A stretch of DNA of 32,836 bases from Verrucomicrobiaceae bacterium (GCA_027485995.1 JAIXPW010000063.1:1-32836); one strand, 5' to 3'; positions 24,479-32,739 are shown, numbered from the stretch's first letter. Notes: generated by a model not told the origin, from the sequence alone. Program-made: numbers and translations.

Positions 24479-25696
24479 TCACTCATGCCGCAGCGCATCG
24501 ATCGGGTCGAGCGATGCGGCGCGGCGTGCGGGCATGAAGCCGAAGAGAATGCCGATGACTGCGGAGAAGACAAAGGCGACTATGTTGATCTTCGGATCGA
24601 AGAGGAAGGGTACGCCGATCATGCCGGCAATGAAGTAACAGCAGCCATAGGCAAGGGCGATTCCTGCCAGACCGCCGACGCAGGAAAGGGTCACGGCCTC
24701 CACCAGGAACTGGAGCAGCACCTCCCTCGCCCGGGCCCCGATGGCGAGGCGGATGCCGATCTCGCGGGTGCGTTCGGTGACGGAGACCAGCATGATGTTC
24801 ATGATGCCGATGCCGCCAACGAGAAGGCTGACCGCCGCGACACAGCCGAGCAGCGTCGTCATCGTCTTGGTGCTGGAGCTCATCACCTCGGCGAGTTGCT
24901 GCGAATCGAAAACATTGAAGTTGTCCTCCTCGCTGGCGCTGATCCTTCGGCGCTCACGCATCAGTGCGGCGACGTCCGCCACGATGTTGGCGGTGGGATA
25001 ATCCTTCTGGCCGGAGATCATCACCTGGTTGAAATTCCTTCCACCCTGGCGACCTGAAAGGCGATGAATGACGGTGGTGTAGGGAGTGATCAGGTTGTCA
25101 TCGAGATCGTCGCTGAAGCCACCCTGGCCTTTGGCCGCAGTGACGCCGATGACCTCGAGGGTCAGACTCTTCACCCGGACCTTGCTGCCGACAGGATCCA
25201 CCCCTTCACCGAAGAGTTCCTTGCGAATGGTTTCCCCAATGACGCAGACCGGCGCGGATTCGGTCACTTCGGCATCCGTGAAAAACCGGCCGGTGCCGAC
25301 TTTCCAGTTCGCGATGATGAAGTAGTTGGGCGTGGTGCCCTGGACGTCATACGTGCGGTTCCGATCCTGGTAGATGATGGGAGAGTTGTTGGAAACGAAG
25401 GGGGCCACCGACGCGATTCCGGGAACCTGATCGCGGATCGCCTCGACATCCTGCATGCTGAATTGAGGCGCTCCGCTGCTGCCCCAGCCCTGGCCGGGAC
25501 GGACGACGAGCAGGTTGTTGCCCATTCTTGAAATCTGCTGCCTCACGGTCTCGGTGGTTCCCCGGCCGAGGGTGACGATCGTGATGACGGCAGCGACCCC
25601 GATGACGATCCCGATCACCGTGAGGAACGAGCGCATGAGATTCCTCCGGATTTCCCGGATGGCAATCAGCAGTGCGTTGAAGAGCATGGCGATCAT
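24479..25696 (-). CDS. MacB-type ABC transporter permease (FtsX domain)
   Basis: This 405-residue membrane subunit has an N-terminal helix (LMRSFLTVIGIVIGVAAVIT) followed by a MacB periplasmic core domain of about 240 residues (RMGNNLLVVRPG, VAPFVSNNSPIIY). Three C-terminal helices carry the FtsX signature (LLVGGIGIMNIMLVSVTERT, REIGIRLAIGARAREVLLQF, and the ending PARRAASLDPIDALRHE). In E. coli MacB the ATPase and permease are fused; here they are separate genes. A 138-base repeat-rich gap divides it from the ATPase gene. It is the last gene of the operon outer-membrane factor, MacA, ATPase, permease. The pump would use periplasmic conformational change to push substrates such as peptides, antibiotics or glycolipids out, but the substrate is not evident. 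Confidence 0.93.
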   Translation of the reverse strand: MIAMLFNALLIAIREIRRNLMRSFLTVIGIVIGVAAVITIVTLGRGTTETVRQQISRMGNNLLVVRPGQGWGSSGAPQFSMQDVEAIRDQVPGIASVAPFVSNNSPIIYQDRNRTYDVQGTTPNYFIIANWKVGTGRFFTDAEVTESAPVCVIGETIRKELFGEGVDPVGSKVRVKSLTLEVIGVTAAKGQGGFSDDLDDNLITPYTTVIHRLSGRQGGRNFNQVMISGQKDYPTANIVADVAALMRERRRISASEEDNFNVFDSQQLAEVMSSSTKTMTTLLGCVAAVSLLVGGIGIMNIMLVSVTERTREIGIRLAIGARAREVLLQFLVEAVTLSCVGGLAGIALAYGCCYFIAGMIGVPFLFDPKINIVAFVFSAVIGILFGFMPARRAASLDPIDALRHE

Positions 25697-25706
25697 GAGG
25701 GGAGAC

Positions 25707-25836
25707 TCAAGATTTCAAGATTCAAGATTCAAGAGGTGAGACTGGAATGATGAGGGGAAAGGCATAGGCATGGCGAATTCTTATCTTGGGTCTTCCAGTC
25801 TTGTGTCTTGCGTCTCCTTTGCGGGTCTTGCGTCTC
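25707..25836. repeat. Short CAAGA/TCTTG repeat cluster between ABC ATPase and permease genes
   Basis: Four TCAAGA units lie at 25707, 25715, 25722 and 25729 (period 7-8). Further on, the opposite orientation is enriched: ATCTTGGGTCTTCCAGTCTT near 25783 and two identical 12-base copies of GTCTTGCGTCTC at 25805-25816 and 25825-25836. The second copy runs into the ATPase stop codon. The two groups can base-pair in part, so the operon mRNA may fold here. It could also be a decayed mobile repeat. Confidence 0.6.
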
Positions 25837-26527
25837 ATTGCTTCGTATCTGAAGAAATGAGACCATCCCTCACGTTGATGATGCGTCGTGCACAGGCCGC
25901 GACCTCGTCCTCGTGGGTGACCATGATGATGGAGATGCCCCGGTCTTCGTTCAGCTTGCGGAGGAGTTCCATGATTTCGACGGTGGTTTTCGAATCGAGG
26001 TTGCCGGTGGGTTCGTCGGCAAAAAGCGTGTCGGGTTTGGTGACGATGGCGCGGGCGATGGCGACGCGTTGCTGCTGGCCACCGGAAAGCTCGGCCGGGG
26101 TGTTTCGCTCCTTGTTGGAGAGGCTGACCTGGGCGAGCGCCTCGCGGGCCATCTCGTGGCGCTGCTTTCTGGTGTAACCTCGGTAGAGGAGGGGAAGCTC
26201 GACGTTTTCGAGAGCCGAGGTGCGTGCGAGCAGGTTGAAGCCCTGGAAGATGAATCCAAGTGCGTGTCGGCGGAGCAGCGAGCGCTGGTCCTTGTTGAGA
26301 TCTTCCACGGGAATGCCCTTGAACTGGTAAGACCCGGAGGTGGGGGTGTCGAGACAGCCCAACAGGTTCATGAGGGTCGATTTCCCCGAACCACTGGGGC
26401 CCATGATCGCGACAAACTCGCCACGATGGATGTCGAGGTCCACTCCTCGAAGTGCGAGGAAGGCGGCGTCGCCCGTGCCGTATCGCTTGGTGATGCCGCG
26501 CAGCTGGATGAGCTTTTCAGCACTCAT
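25835..26527 (-). CDS. ABC transporter ATP-binding protein (MacB ATPase type)
   Basis: The product has 230 residues. Walker A is at 43-51 (GPSGSGKST). The Q-loop lies in FIFQGFNLLARTSALENVEL, the signature is LSGGQQQRVAIARAIV, Walker B is LFADEPTGNLD, and the switch region is IIMVTHEDEVAACARR. All catalytic motifs are intact and match MacB/LolD ATPases. It overlaps macA upstream by ATGA. The unusual 138-base gap to the permease gene contains short repeats. Its function is to energise the split MacB-like pump. Confidence 0.94.
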   Translation of the reverse strand: MSAEKLIQLRGITKRYGTGDAAFLALRGVDLDIHRGEFVAIMGPSGSGKSTLMNLLGCLDTPTSGSYQFKGIPVEDLNKDQRSLLRRHALGFIFQGFNLLARTSALENVELPLLYRGYTRKQRHEMAREALAQVSLSNKERNTPAELSGGQQQRVAIARAIVTKPDTLFADEPTGNLDSKTTVEIMELLRKLNEDRGISIIMVTHEDEVAACARRIINVRDGLISSDTKQ

Positions 26528-27849
26528 TCGGTCTTCGGCGGCTTGATGCTGATGATGACTGGCATATCTGCCGTCAGTTCACCTCCGGTGATTTCCGTGA
26601 AGCGGCCATCGGTGATGCCCAGGGTGACGGGGACTTCGGAAGGTGCGCCATCCTTGAGAACCCAGACCTTGGGAGTGGAGTCGGACGAGCCTGCCTTGGG
26701 CGGTGGGGCACCACGCCAGCGGCGGCCACCCCCTGGGGAAAGACTTTGGACGAATGTGCGCTTGGTCGCGTCCGGCTTGCCGATCGAGGCGGCGACGACG
26801 GGATCAAATCGGAGGGCTGAATTCGGCACGACGAGGATGTCCTTCTTGTCCACGATGGCGATGTCCACGGTGGCCGTCATGCCGGGCCGGAGCGACAGAT
26901 CCTCGTTGGAAACCTCGAGTTCGGTGCTGTAGGTGACCGCCGTGTTGGAATTGGAAGCGCCCTCCTTCGCGGTGGTCCCGGTTCCAACCGCGCCGTAGGC
27001 CACTTTCTTGACTTTCGCGGTGTAGCTGCGCGCGGGCCAGGCATCGACGCTGAAGGTGGCGGTCTGTCCGACCTCGATGCGCCCGATGTCGGCTTCGGAG
27101 ACGTTTACGAGCAGTTCCATCTTCTTCAGATCCTCGGCGATGGTGAAAAGCGTGGGTGCGGTGAAGGAGGCGGCGACGGTCTGGCCGACCTCGACGCTGC
27201 GGGACAGGACAATCCCGTCCACGGGGGACATGATCGTGGCGACCTTCAAGTCACGCTCGAAGGACTTCACCTCCGCCTCCGCCCCGGTGACTGCGGCACG
27301 TGCACTCTCGAGATCGGCCTCCGCGCGGGCGACGGCAGCACGGGAGGTATCCATGGCGGCACGCGAGGGGGTCTTGCCGCCGCTGATGGCAAGGAGTTCC
27401 TCCTGCCGTGCGAGAGATGCATTGCTTTCAGTTAGAGTTGCCTGGGTTTGCTTGACCCTTGCCTTGGCGGACAACAAGGACGCACGGCTGCGTTCGGTCT
27501 GCTGGTTGAGTTTGGTGGTATCGAGTTTGGCGAGTGGCTGGCCGCTCTTCACGGTGTCATTGGTATCCACATACACCGCATTGACGGTGCCTGAGAGTTC
27601 CGAGCCGATGACAACCTGATTGGTGGGCGTGAGATTCCCCGCAGCCGTGACAAGGAGTGAAATGTTTCCTTTTTTGACACTATGGGTGACATACTCGGCG
27701 GCATCCGTGGTGTCCTTGTTTCGGCCAGCCCAGAACCAGACACCTGCTCCCGTCAGCACGATCGCAATGATCAGCCATATTGCGATGGAGCGAGATGCGC
27801 CACTGCGGACGATATCTGCCAGTTCTTCATTGGAGTTCTGTTTCGACAT
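26524..27849 (-). CDS. macA: MacA-like membrane fusion protein
   Basis: This 441-residue periplasmic adaptor has an N-terminal membrane helix (IAIWLIIAIVLTGAGVWFWAG, about 21-41). A lipoyl-like half follows (GNLTPTNQVVIGSELSGTVN and NDTVKSGQPLAKLD), then a coiled-coil hairpin (RASLLSAKARVKQTQATL), the return half (IMSPVDGIVLSRSVEVGQTV) and beta-barrel and membrane-proximal domains. The C-terminal region holds a proline- and glycine-rich insertion (PGGGRRWRGAPPPKAGSS) that is not typical of MacA. It starts 18 bases after the outer-membrane factor gene and overlaps the ATPase gene by 4 bases. It would bridge the MacB-like pump to that channel. Confidence 0.93.
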   Translation of the reverse strand: MSKQNSNEELADIVRSGASRSIAIWLIIAIVLTGAGVWFWAGRNKDTTDAAEYVTHSVKKGNISLLVTAAGNLTPTNQVVIGSELSGTVNAVYVDTNDTVKSGQPLAKLDTTKLNQQTERSRASLLSAKARVKQTQATLTESNASLARQEELLAISGGKTPSRAAMDTSRAAVARAEADLESARAAVTGAEAEVKSFERDLKVATIMSPVDGIVLSRSVEVGQTVAASFTAPTLFTIAEDLKKMELLVNVSEADIGRIEVGQTATFSVDAWPARSYTAKVKKVAYGAVGTGTTAKEGASNSNTAVTYSTELEVSNEDLSLRPGMTATVDIAIVDKKDILVVPNSALRFDPVVAASIGKPDATKRTFVQSLSPGGGRRWRGAPPPKAGSSDSTPKVWVLKDGAPSEVPVTLGITDGRFTEITGGELTADMPVIISIKPPKTE

Positions 27850-27867
27850 TACGGACTGGGAAGTAGT

Positions 27868-29271
27868 TCAGGATTCAGGTGACCAACCGCCACCGAGGGC
27901 CTTGTAAAGCTGGATGAAGGCGATGGTGCGGCTGGCACGGACGGTCAAGAGGGTCTCCTCGAGACCGAGCAGGGTGCTTTGGGAATCGAGGATGGTGAGG
28001 ATGTCGGCGACGCCGGCTTCGTATCGCTGCTGGGCAAGCGTCGCTGCCTCGCGGGCCGCACTGGTCGCCTTCTCGAGGGTTTCCAATCTCTCGGCCGTGC
28101 GGTTGCAGGCAATCAAGGCATCCTCCACTTCGGAGAGCGCTGTTAGAACGGTCGAGCGATAGTCGTTCCATGCCTGTTCCTCGGCAGCGTCCTGCGCCTC
28201 GATGTTGGAGCGGATCCTCCCGGCGTTGAAGATCGGACTGGTGATTCCGGCGGCGATGCCCGCGCTGGTGCTCTGCGGGTCGAAGACCTTACCGGAGCCG
28301 AGGGTGTTCAGTCCGAGCGAACCTGTTAGATTGAGCGATGGGTAACGCTCGGCATTGGCGGCGCGGGTGCTGGCGGCGGCGGCGAGGAGCTGGTAGCCGG
28401 CGAGGCGCACATCCGGGCGTTTTCGGACGGTGTCCGCCGGGATGCCGATGGCGAGGCTTCTGGCAGGATTGGGAATGGAGTTCCGCCCGGAGGAAAGCAG
28501 TCCATCCAAGGCACCGGGAGTCTGGCCTGCGAGGAGGGCGATGAGATTGCGCGCTTGGGCGATTGACTGCTGTCGGGAAGGCACCGCGGCCCGCGCCTGT
28601 TCGAGACTTCTAATGGCCTGGCTGGATTCCAGCGAGTCGGTCACGCCGGATTGGGTGCGCCAGGTGGCGAGCCTTGACGTTTCTTCACGGGCCGTGACCG
28701 TCAGTTGCAGCACGCCGAGGGCGGCCTCGTTGGCGCGCAGGCTCGTGTAGGCGATGGCGATCTCCGAGGCGAGCGAGGCCTGGACCGAGTGGAGGCTTTC
28801 CTGGGCGGAACCGTATCGCGCGGAAGCGGCTTCGATCCTGCTGCGGTTTTTTTCGAAAAGATCGATCTCCCACGAGGCGTTCAGTCCGGCTGACGACGAG
28901 GTGGCATCCGAGCCTCCGCCGCCGAGGGTTTGGGAGGCATTGGAGCCCACCGAGCTGGATCCACTGAGCGTCGGAAACAGCGAGGAGGCCTCGGCGTTCC
29001 GGCGCGCACGGGACTCACGGACACGAGCCGAGGCCGAGGCGAGGTCCGGATTGTTCCGCAGGGCGTCGGCAATGATCCGCGAGAGGGTGGGATCCTCGAA
29101 TCGCCCCCACCAGCGGGCGAGGTCCTTGGAAGGCGCTGCGTCCGGGAAATTTCCCGCATTCTTCCAAGCCAGCGGAAGCGGCGCACTGCTGCGATTGAAG
29201 CCAGAAGGAAGGCTGCAGCTCATGCCAACAACGGCGACGAGGGAGTAGGGAAAAAGGCGGAAGCGGTTCAT
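27868..29271 (-). CDS. NodT-family outer-membrane efflux lipoprotein of the MacAB-like system
   Basis: From the preferred ATG at 29271 the protein has 467 residues. The signal peptide YSLVAVVGMSC has a lipobox-like end with a probable lipidated C19. Two outer-membrane efflux repeats follow: WWGRFEDPTLSRIIADALRN at the start of the first, and VRKRPDVRLAGYQLLAAAAS with AERYPSLNLTGSLGL in the second. The C-terminus QLYKALGGGW matches NodT proteins. The open frame extends upstream to 29439 but that part is basic, lacks a signal peptide and overlaps the next gene, so I start at 29271. It is the first gene of this operon, mirroring the other exporter in the window, where the outer-membrane factor is last. 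Confidence 0.92.
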   Translation of the reverse strand: MNRFRLFPYSLVAVVGMSCSLPSGFNRSSAPLPLAWKNAGNFPDAAPSKDLARWWGRFEDPTLSRIIADALRNNPDLASASARVRESRARRNAEASSLFPTLSGSSSVGSNASQTLGGGGSDATSSSAGLNASWEIDLFEKNRSRIEAASARYGSAQESLHSVQASLASEIAIAYTSLRANEAALGVLQLTVTAREETSRLATWRTQSGVTDSLESSQAIRSLEQARAAVPSRQQSIAQARNLIALLAGQTPGALDGLLSSGRNSIPNPARSLAIGIPADTVRKRPDVRLAGYQLLAAAASTRAANAERYPSLNLTGSLGLNTLGSGKVFDPQSTSAGIAAGITSPIFNAGRIRSNIEAQDAAEEQAWNDYRSTVLTALSEVEDALIACNRTAERLETLEKATSAAREAATLAQQRYEAGVADILTILDSQSTLLGLEETLLTVRASRTIAFIQLYKALGGGWSPES

Positions 29272-29431
29272 GGTCAACACGACGGCAGTCTTCGGGGTAC
29301 CAGCACGGTGGTTCGGTTCCCGATTAAACCCGCCGACCCTACGGAATTGTCTCCGGAAACCTTGCCGCTTGTCCGATTTTACGGCGCGCTCTAGGCCAAC
29401 CGGACCCTCCATCTCCTCGAATTCCGCCCCA

Positions 29432-30640
29432 TTACACACATGGGTTCTTCTCCACTGGAGTGCTTGACGATCCAGCGTTCAACCTGGGGCTGGACACCCG
29501 TTTTTCCCTGAGGATCCTGCGCATACCGCTCCGGATCCAGGCGAACAGCAACGGGAGATCATCCCACCAAACATCATGGCGGATGCCACAGCCGGGCAGC
29601 CAGGCAGCCAGACCGCGCCAATCCCGCTCCCGAAAACACCGCGCCAGATCACCGGAAAAATAATGGGCGACCACGAGACTCCCCGGTGCCTGCGTTTGCG
29701 TGGGGAAAGCCGCCGGATCGACGCCCAGCCATGCCGCGAGGGCTGCTGCAAAATCGACTCCGCAGGAACGGCCGAAGCGGAACCCCGAAGACGGACGCGG
29801 GTGAAACTCGATCAGGTAGTAAAGGTCTGTGTGGTCTTCCCTGATCCAGTCGAACCCGCAAAAGCCTTCAAACCTGGTGAAGAGGGCAACTTGCTCCACG
29901 AGAGGCTGGAGCTCCGGCATGGCTCGAAACCTTCGCGCGGTGGATGGGCTGAACTCGCCATGGGCGCGCTTGGTTGAATCGCTTGCCAGCCAGGCCAGTG
30001 GTCGTCCGCCGGCGCAAAGCATGTCCACAAGCCCGCGCTGACCTTGGATGAATTTCTGGGCCAAGGTCGGCAATGCCAAGGGCGCTTGGTCCGACTCAAG
30101 CGCAGCGGGCGAATCAAGTTTCACCACGCCACGGCCGCCAGATTGATCATCCGGCTTCACAATGATCGGCCAGCCGTTGGCGTGGCCGAACTCCAGAACT
30201 TCCGCCACGGTCTGACACACCTTGCTGGAAGGGACCCGCCACAGCCGCCGCTCATGGACGGTGGCCAATGCGAACTTTCCCAGAAGAACCTCGCGCACCT
30301 CCTTGTTCAGTGCGCCGGGTTGCCAGCCCTCCAACAGTGTGGGATCCCCGGTGGCGATCATTTGACGCAGGGTCCCTTCGTGCGCAACCACCACCGCCTG
30401 CCAAGGCCGCTGCGGATCGCGCAGAATCCCCTTCAATCGATCCTCGAGGTCATCCCGACTCTCCTCCTGCAACACGGTTTTGACATGGCGGCTGTGCACC
30501 ATTGGATCACCTGCCACACACAGCAGATCCACGTCCCAGCCAGCGTTTCGAAACAAGGGTGGCAGCCTGAAGGCGAGATAGAGTCCGCCTTCCGGCACGA
30601 GAAGTATCTTGGGTCGGAATGGTTTCGCGACGACTTTCAC
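29432..30640 (-). CDS. ATP-grasp domain protein of unknown substrate
   Basis: This 402-residue protein is probably a carboxylate-amine/thiol ligase or similar ATP-dependent enzyme. The N-terminal pre-ATP-grasp region begins PKILLVPEGGLYLAFRLPPL. The ATP-binding part includes GWPIIVKPDDQSGGRGVVKL (glycine-rich loop), EGFCGFDWIREDHTDLYYLI and the Mg-binding EFHPRPSSGFRFG. These are the expected order for ATP-grasp enzymes. The start is GTG, with AGGA spaced 6 bases upstream, one of the few plausible ribosome binding sites in the window. No biosynthetic partner lies nearby. The tail after about 370 is basic and poorly conserved in appearance. I cannot name the substrate. Confidence 0.85.
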   Translation of the reverse strand: MKVVAKPFRPKILLVPEGGLYLAFRLPPLFRNAGWDVDLLCVAGDPMVHSRHVKTVLQEESRDDLEDRLKGILRDPQRPWQAVVVAHEGTLRQMIATGDPTLLEGWQPGALNKEVREVLLGKFALATVHERRLWRVPSSKVCQTVAEVLEFGHANGWPIIVKPDDQSGGRGVVKLDSPAALESDQAPLALPTLAQKFIQGQRGLVDMLCAGGRPLAWLASDSTKRAHGEFSPSTARRFRAMPELQPLVEQVALFTRFEGFCGFDWIREDHTDLYYLIEFHPRPSSGFRFGRSCGVDFAAALAAWLGVDPAAFPTQTQAPGSLVVAHYFSGDLARCFRERDWRGLAAWLPGCGIRHDVWWDDLPLLFAWIRSGMRRILREKRVSSPRLNAGSSSTPVEKNPCV

Positions 30641-31054
30641 TGGGAATCCTGAACAGGTTTGTTGGCGCTCATTCCAATTGCAAGAGCTTGTTGATGGCCG
30701 CCTCGGGGTGAAACCTCTTGGTCAGCCAACCACTTTCCCCGCGACTTCTTTCCACCCAAACTCCGACCTCCTCGAAGCCCAGCATGCGGACCCACCAACG
30801 CAGTTTCCCGGCACCATCCTGCTTTGTGCTGTCGTCCTTTGCATTGGTTCAATCGTCAGCCCCAATCCTGATGGGAAGGCTCCCGGGCAACCCAAACCGC
30901 CGGCACGACCGAAAGCGCCTGCAACGCCAGAGCCACCGTTCAAGAAGGGCGACTGTCGATCAGTGGATCTCAAGGATGGGAATCCGCAAAGCCCACTTTC
31001 AGCTAAGCCGTCAAACTGAATTCAAGCTTCCATCCCGCCCCGGATGCGCTCATC
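30641..31054. other. Accessory intergenic region with a decayed reading frame
   Basis: Apart from the - strand remnant described at 30669-30830, I see no convincing gene. A + strand open frame (30609-31019) has a hydrophobic stretch (ILLCAVVLCIGSIV) and a proline-rich tail, but it begins antisense to the ATP-grasp start and overlaps the remnant, so I do not call it. No terminator, tRNA or repeat stands out. Confidence 0.4.
30669..30830 (-). pseudogene. Protein-like C-terminal remnant (unknown family)
   Basis: A - strand frame ends at a TGA (30669-30671). Its last 38 codons from an ATG at 30785 read in part MLGFEEVGVWVERSRGE, GWLTKRFHPEAAINKLLQLE, which has the amphipathic, balanced composition of a real protein. 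The same frame continues upstream with KLRWWVR and KDDSTKQDGAGK for about 15 more codons, without any start codon, to a TGA near 30850. This pattern suggests the end of a gene whose upstream part is lost or frameshifted. A genuine 38-residue protein is the alternative. It lies 28 bases before the ATP-grasp gene on the same strand. Confidence 0.35.
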
Positions 31055-31618
31055 GTGCAGCAAACACAATCGATGGGAAAACTGTTTGGCTTACCTCCAG
31101 CTGGAAGCATCGAATACAAGTCGCCGTTGGTGTTCCTGTTTGGAATCCTCTTTCTGGCCGCTGGATGTGTCATGCTCGTGAGGATTCCATACCTGTTCCA
31201 CCAGAAGGGCAGGCTGGACGGTGGTCTGGAAGTGCCTGCTAGAATTCTCAGGGTCGAGAGCGTCAGTTCTGGAAGTGGAAGACATGGTGGAAGCTCATCG
31301 GTATCGGTGGGGTATGAATTCAGTTTGGGCGATAGCGTGATCAAGGGGGATCGAGCTGCGATCTTCAGCGAGTCGAGCGGACTCTACTCCCGGCTTCGTG
31401 AGGCCCTCGAATCAGGCCGTGAGGTGACCTGCTTTGTTGACGCAAAGGATTCCCGATTCAGTGCACTCGAGAAGGACGTCAGGGTGATGGACCTGATCGG
31501 ATACATCGGTCTCGGAGTGCCTCTCGCCGTCATGGGATCGCTGTATCTGATTCGATTCGGCGGAGTCTCCAGAAGAAAAGATCGGCAGAACAAGCCTGCT
31601 GATCACGTTCCTCTGTGA
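31055..31618 (+). CDS. DUF3592-like membrane protein
   Basis: The product has 187 residues from the GTG at 31055, or 181 from the ATG at 31073; neither has a ribosome binding site. One transmembrane helix lies at about 25-47 (LVFLFGILFLAAGCVMLVRI) and another near the C-terminus (LIGYIGLGVPLAVMGSLYLI). The region between is a small extracytoplasmic beta domain: ARILRVESV, SVGYEFSLGDSVIKGD, and REVTCFVDAKDSRFSALE. This two-helix layout with a strand-rich middle is that of DUF3592 proteins, whose function is unknown. It is followed 42 bases later by another small membrane or exported protein. Confidence 0.75.
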   Translation: MQQTQSMGKLFGLPPAGSIEYKSPLVFLFGILFLAAGCVMLVRIPYLFHQKGRLDGGLEVPARILRVESVSSGSGRHGGSSSVSVGYEFSLGDSVIKGDRAAIFSESSGLYSRLREALESGREVTCFVDAKDSRFSALEKDVRVMDLIGYIGLGVPLAVMGSLYLIRFGGVSRRKDRQNKPADHVPL

Positions 31619-31660
31619 ATTCTAGCTTTCCACCGCCAATTTCTCCACTCTATCATTCAA

Positions 31661-32107
31661 GTGAAAATGAAGAGCGTCACCATTGCTGCCCTTTGCGTGA
31701 TCGCATTGGTGATCATCGGAGTTTGCTCCGGATTGGTGGAGATCCGCTACGCCCGGAGGGTCGACAACCAGGTGTTGTCGAATCCAGTCAAGGTTGATCG
31801 CCTGGATGGGAGACGGATTCGACTGAGTGACGGGCGTGAGATCGAGTTGGACGATGGCCCACTGGATGACCGATGGAGCCGCCTGCTCAAAGCAGGCAGC
31901 GGGATCGAGATCGATCCTTCCGAAGGCGAAAATTTCCTGGCGGTATGGGGCAGTGAACCGCGCTTTGTATGTGGAGGAACTGCCGTATTCAGAATTCCTC
32001 TGATTCCCCACAACGTGGATGGGAATCGACGTTCATTGATTGGGTTCGGGGCATTCTCGGATCGATCAAAGGTGGCTGAGCAAGTTGTGGGGCCCAAGGG
32101 ACTATAA
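31661..32107 (+). CDS. Small exported or membrane-anchored hypothetical protein
   Basis: The product has 148 residues from a GTG at 31661, or 146 from the ATG at 31667 (MKSVTIAALCVIALVIIGVC). The N-terminus is a signal anchor or signal peptide. The rest is soluble, with strand-like IRLSDGREIELDDGPLDD and ENFLAVWGSEPRFVCGGTAV. I do not recognise the family. It follows the DUF3592-like gene closely on the same strand and may share its transcript. The charged beta-rich part suggests a periplasmic domain. It could be a fast-evolving accessory protein. Confidence 0.6.
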   Translation: MKMKSVTIAALCVIALVIIGVCSGLVEIRYARRVDNQVLSNPVKVDRLDGRRIRLSDGREIELDDGPLDDRWSRLLKAGSGIEIDPSEGENFLAVWGSEPRFVCGGTAVFRIPLIPHNVDGNRRSLIGFGAFSDRSKVAEQVVGPKGL

Positions 32108-32200
32108 GCCCTTCAACTTCATTTCATCTTGCTTCGATTGACGCCCATGGAGCGCTCGATCATTACGCAGGAGATCACTTATCTTAGAGGCTGAAATCCA

Positions 32201-32327
32201 AACCACGAAATTCACGAAACATCACGAAAATCAGGCAGTTCCGAAACGCTTCAGACTCATTCATCAGGTGAGTTCGAAGATGGCGGCAATTGCTTCTACT
32301 TTCGTGCTTTTCGTGACTTTAGTGGTT
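32201..32327. repeat. Long imperfect inverted repeat of CACGAAA type
   Basis: The left arm (32201-32230) contains AACCACGAAATTCACGAAA and then ATCACGAAAA. The right arm (32299-32327), read on the opposite strand, contains AACCACTAAAGTCACGAAAA and then GCACGAAAG. The arms match at most positions and flank 68 bases without coding signs. Such CACGAAA-rich hairpin repeats are, in my memory, common between genes in Verrucomicrobia and Planctomycetes. A transcript would form a long stem, so it could act as a terminator or RNA-stability element, or be a non-autonomous mobile repeat. Confidence 0.75.
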
Positions 32328-32349
32328 CCCCATTTTCCTGTTTAGGCTT

Positions 32350-32739
32350 ATGAGAATGCCTTCAAGACGAATGGAATTCACGGCGACAAGGGTAGACTGT
32401 ATTGAGGTAAATGACCGGGAGATTGTTGAGGTGACCTTTGACTCCATGGGCCCGGGTTTCGACGAGGAGAACAGGACGTCACTCTACCTGATGATCTTGG
32501 CGAATTTTGAAATCAGCAGGCACGTCCAGATGGAGTATCATGATGGCGAAGACTACGCGGGTGACCGCCTTGATCGAATACAACTTTGGCAGCGCAGAGT
32601 TCATGTCGTTTCCTGTCGCGGCTACGAATTTGACATTGCCTTCGAACTCGCCGACGAAGCATCTTTGAAGCTTCGCGAATATCTGAAGGTTCTTCTACGT
32701 TCAGACTGCTTCCAGGAATGGGTTCTTCCCGCGATTTAG
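32350..32739 (+). CDS. Imm10-like protein, C-terminus altered by an insertion element
   Basis: The protein has 129 residues (later ATGs at 32356 and 32371 are possible). It is small, acidic and soluble. The order of TATRVDCIEVNDREIVEVTF, DEENRTSLYLMILANFEI, MEYHDGEDYAG plus DRLDRIQLWQ, and IAFELADEASLKLREYLKVL resembles Imm10-type immunity proteins, which neutralise polymorphic toxins. This is pattern resemblance only and no toxin gene is in view. The last five codons (125-129) and the TAG stop lie inside what looks like the terminal repeat of an ISL3-type element. The native C-terminus has therefore probably been replaced. Confidence 0.6.
   Translation: MRMPSRRMEFTATRVDCIEVNDREIVEVTFDSMGPGFDEENRTSLYLMILANFEISRHVQMEYHDGEDYAGDRLDRIQLWQRRVHVVSCRGYEFDIAFELADEASLKLREYLKVLLRSDCFQEWVLPAI

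Noticed and set aside
2160..28327. TCTAAC/GTTAGA as a DNA uptake or Chi-like word
   Set aside because: About ten copies were counted, close to what base composition predicts by rough estimate; only the codon context remained interesting.
30609..31019. 136-codon + strand frame with a hydrophobic stretch and proline-rich tail
   Set aside because: Starts antisense to the ATP-grasp gene and overlaps a better protein-like segment on the - strand.
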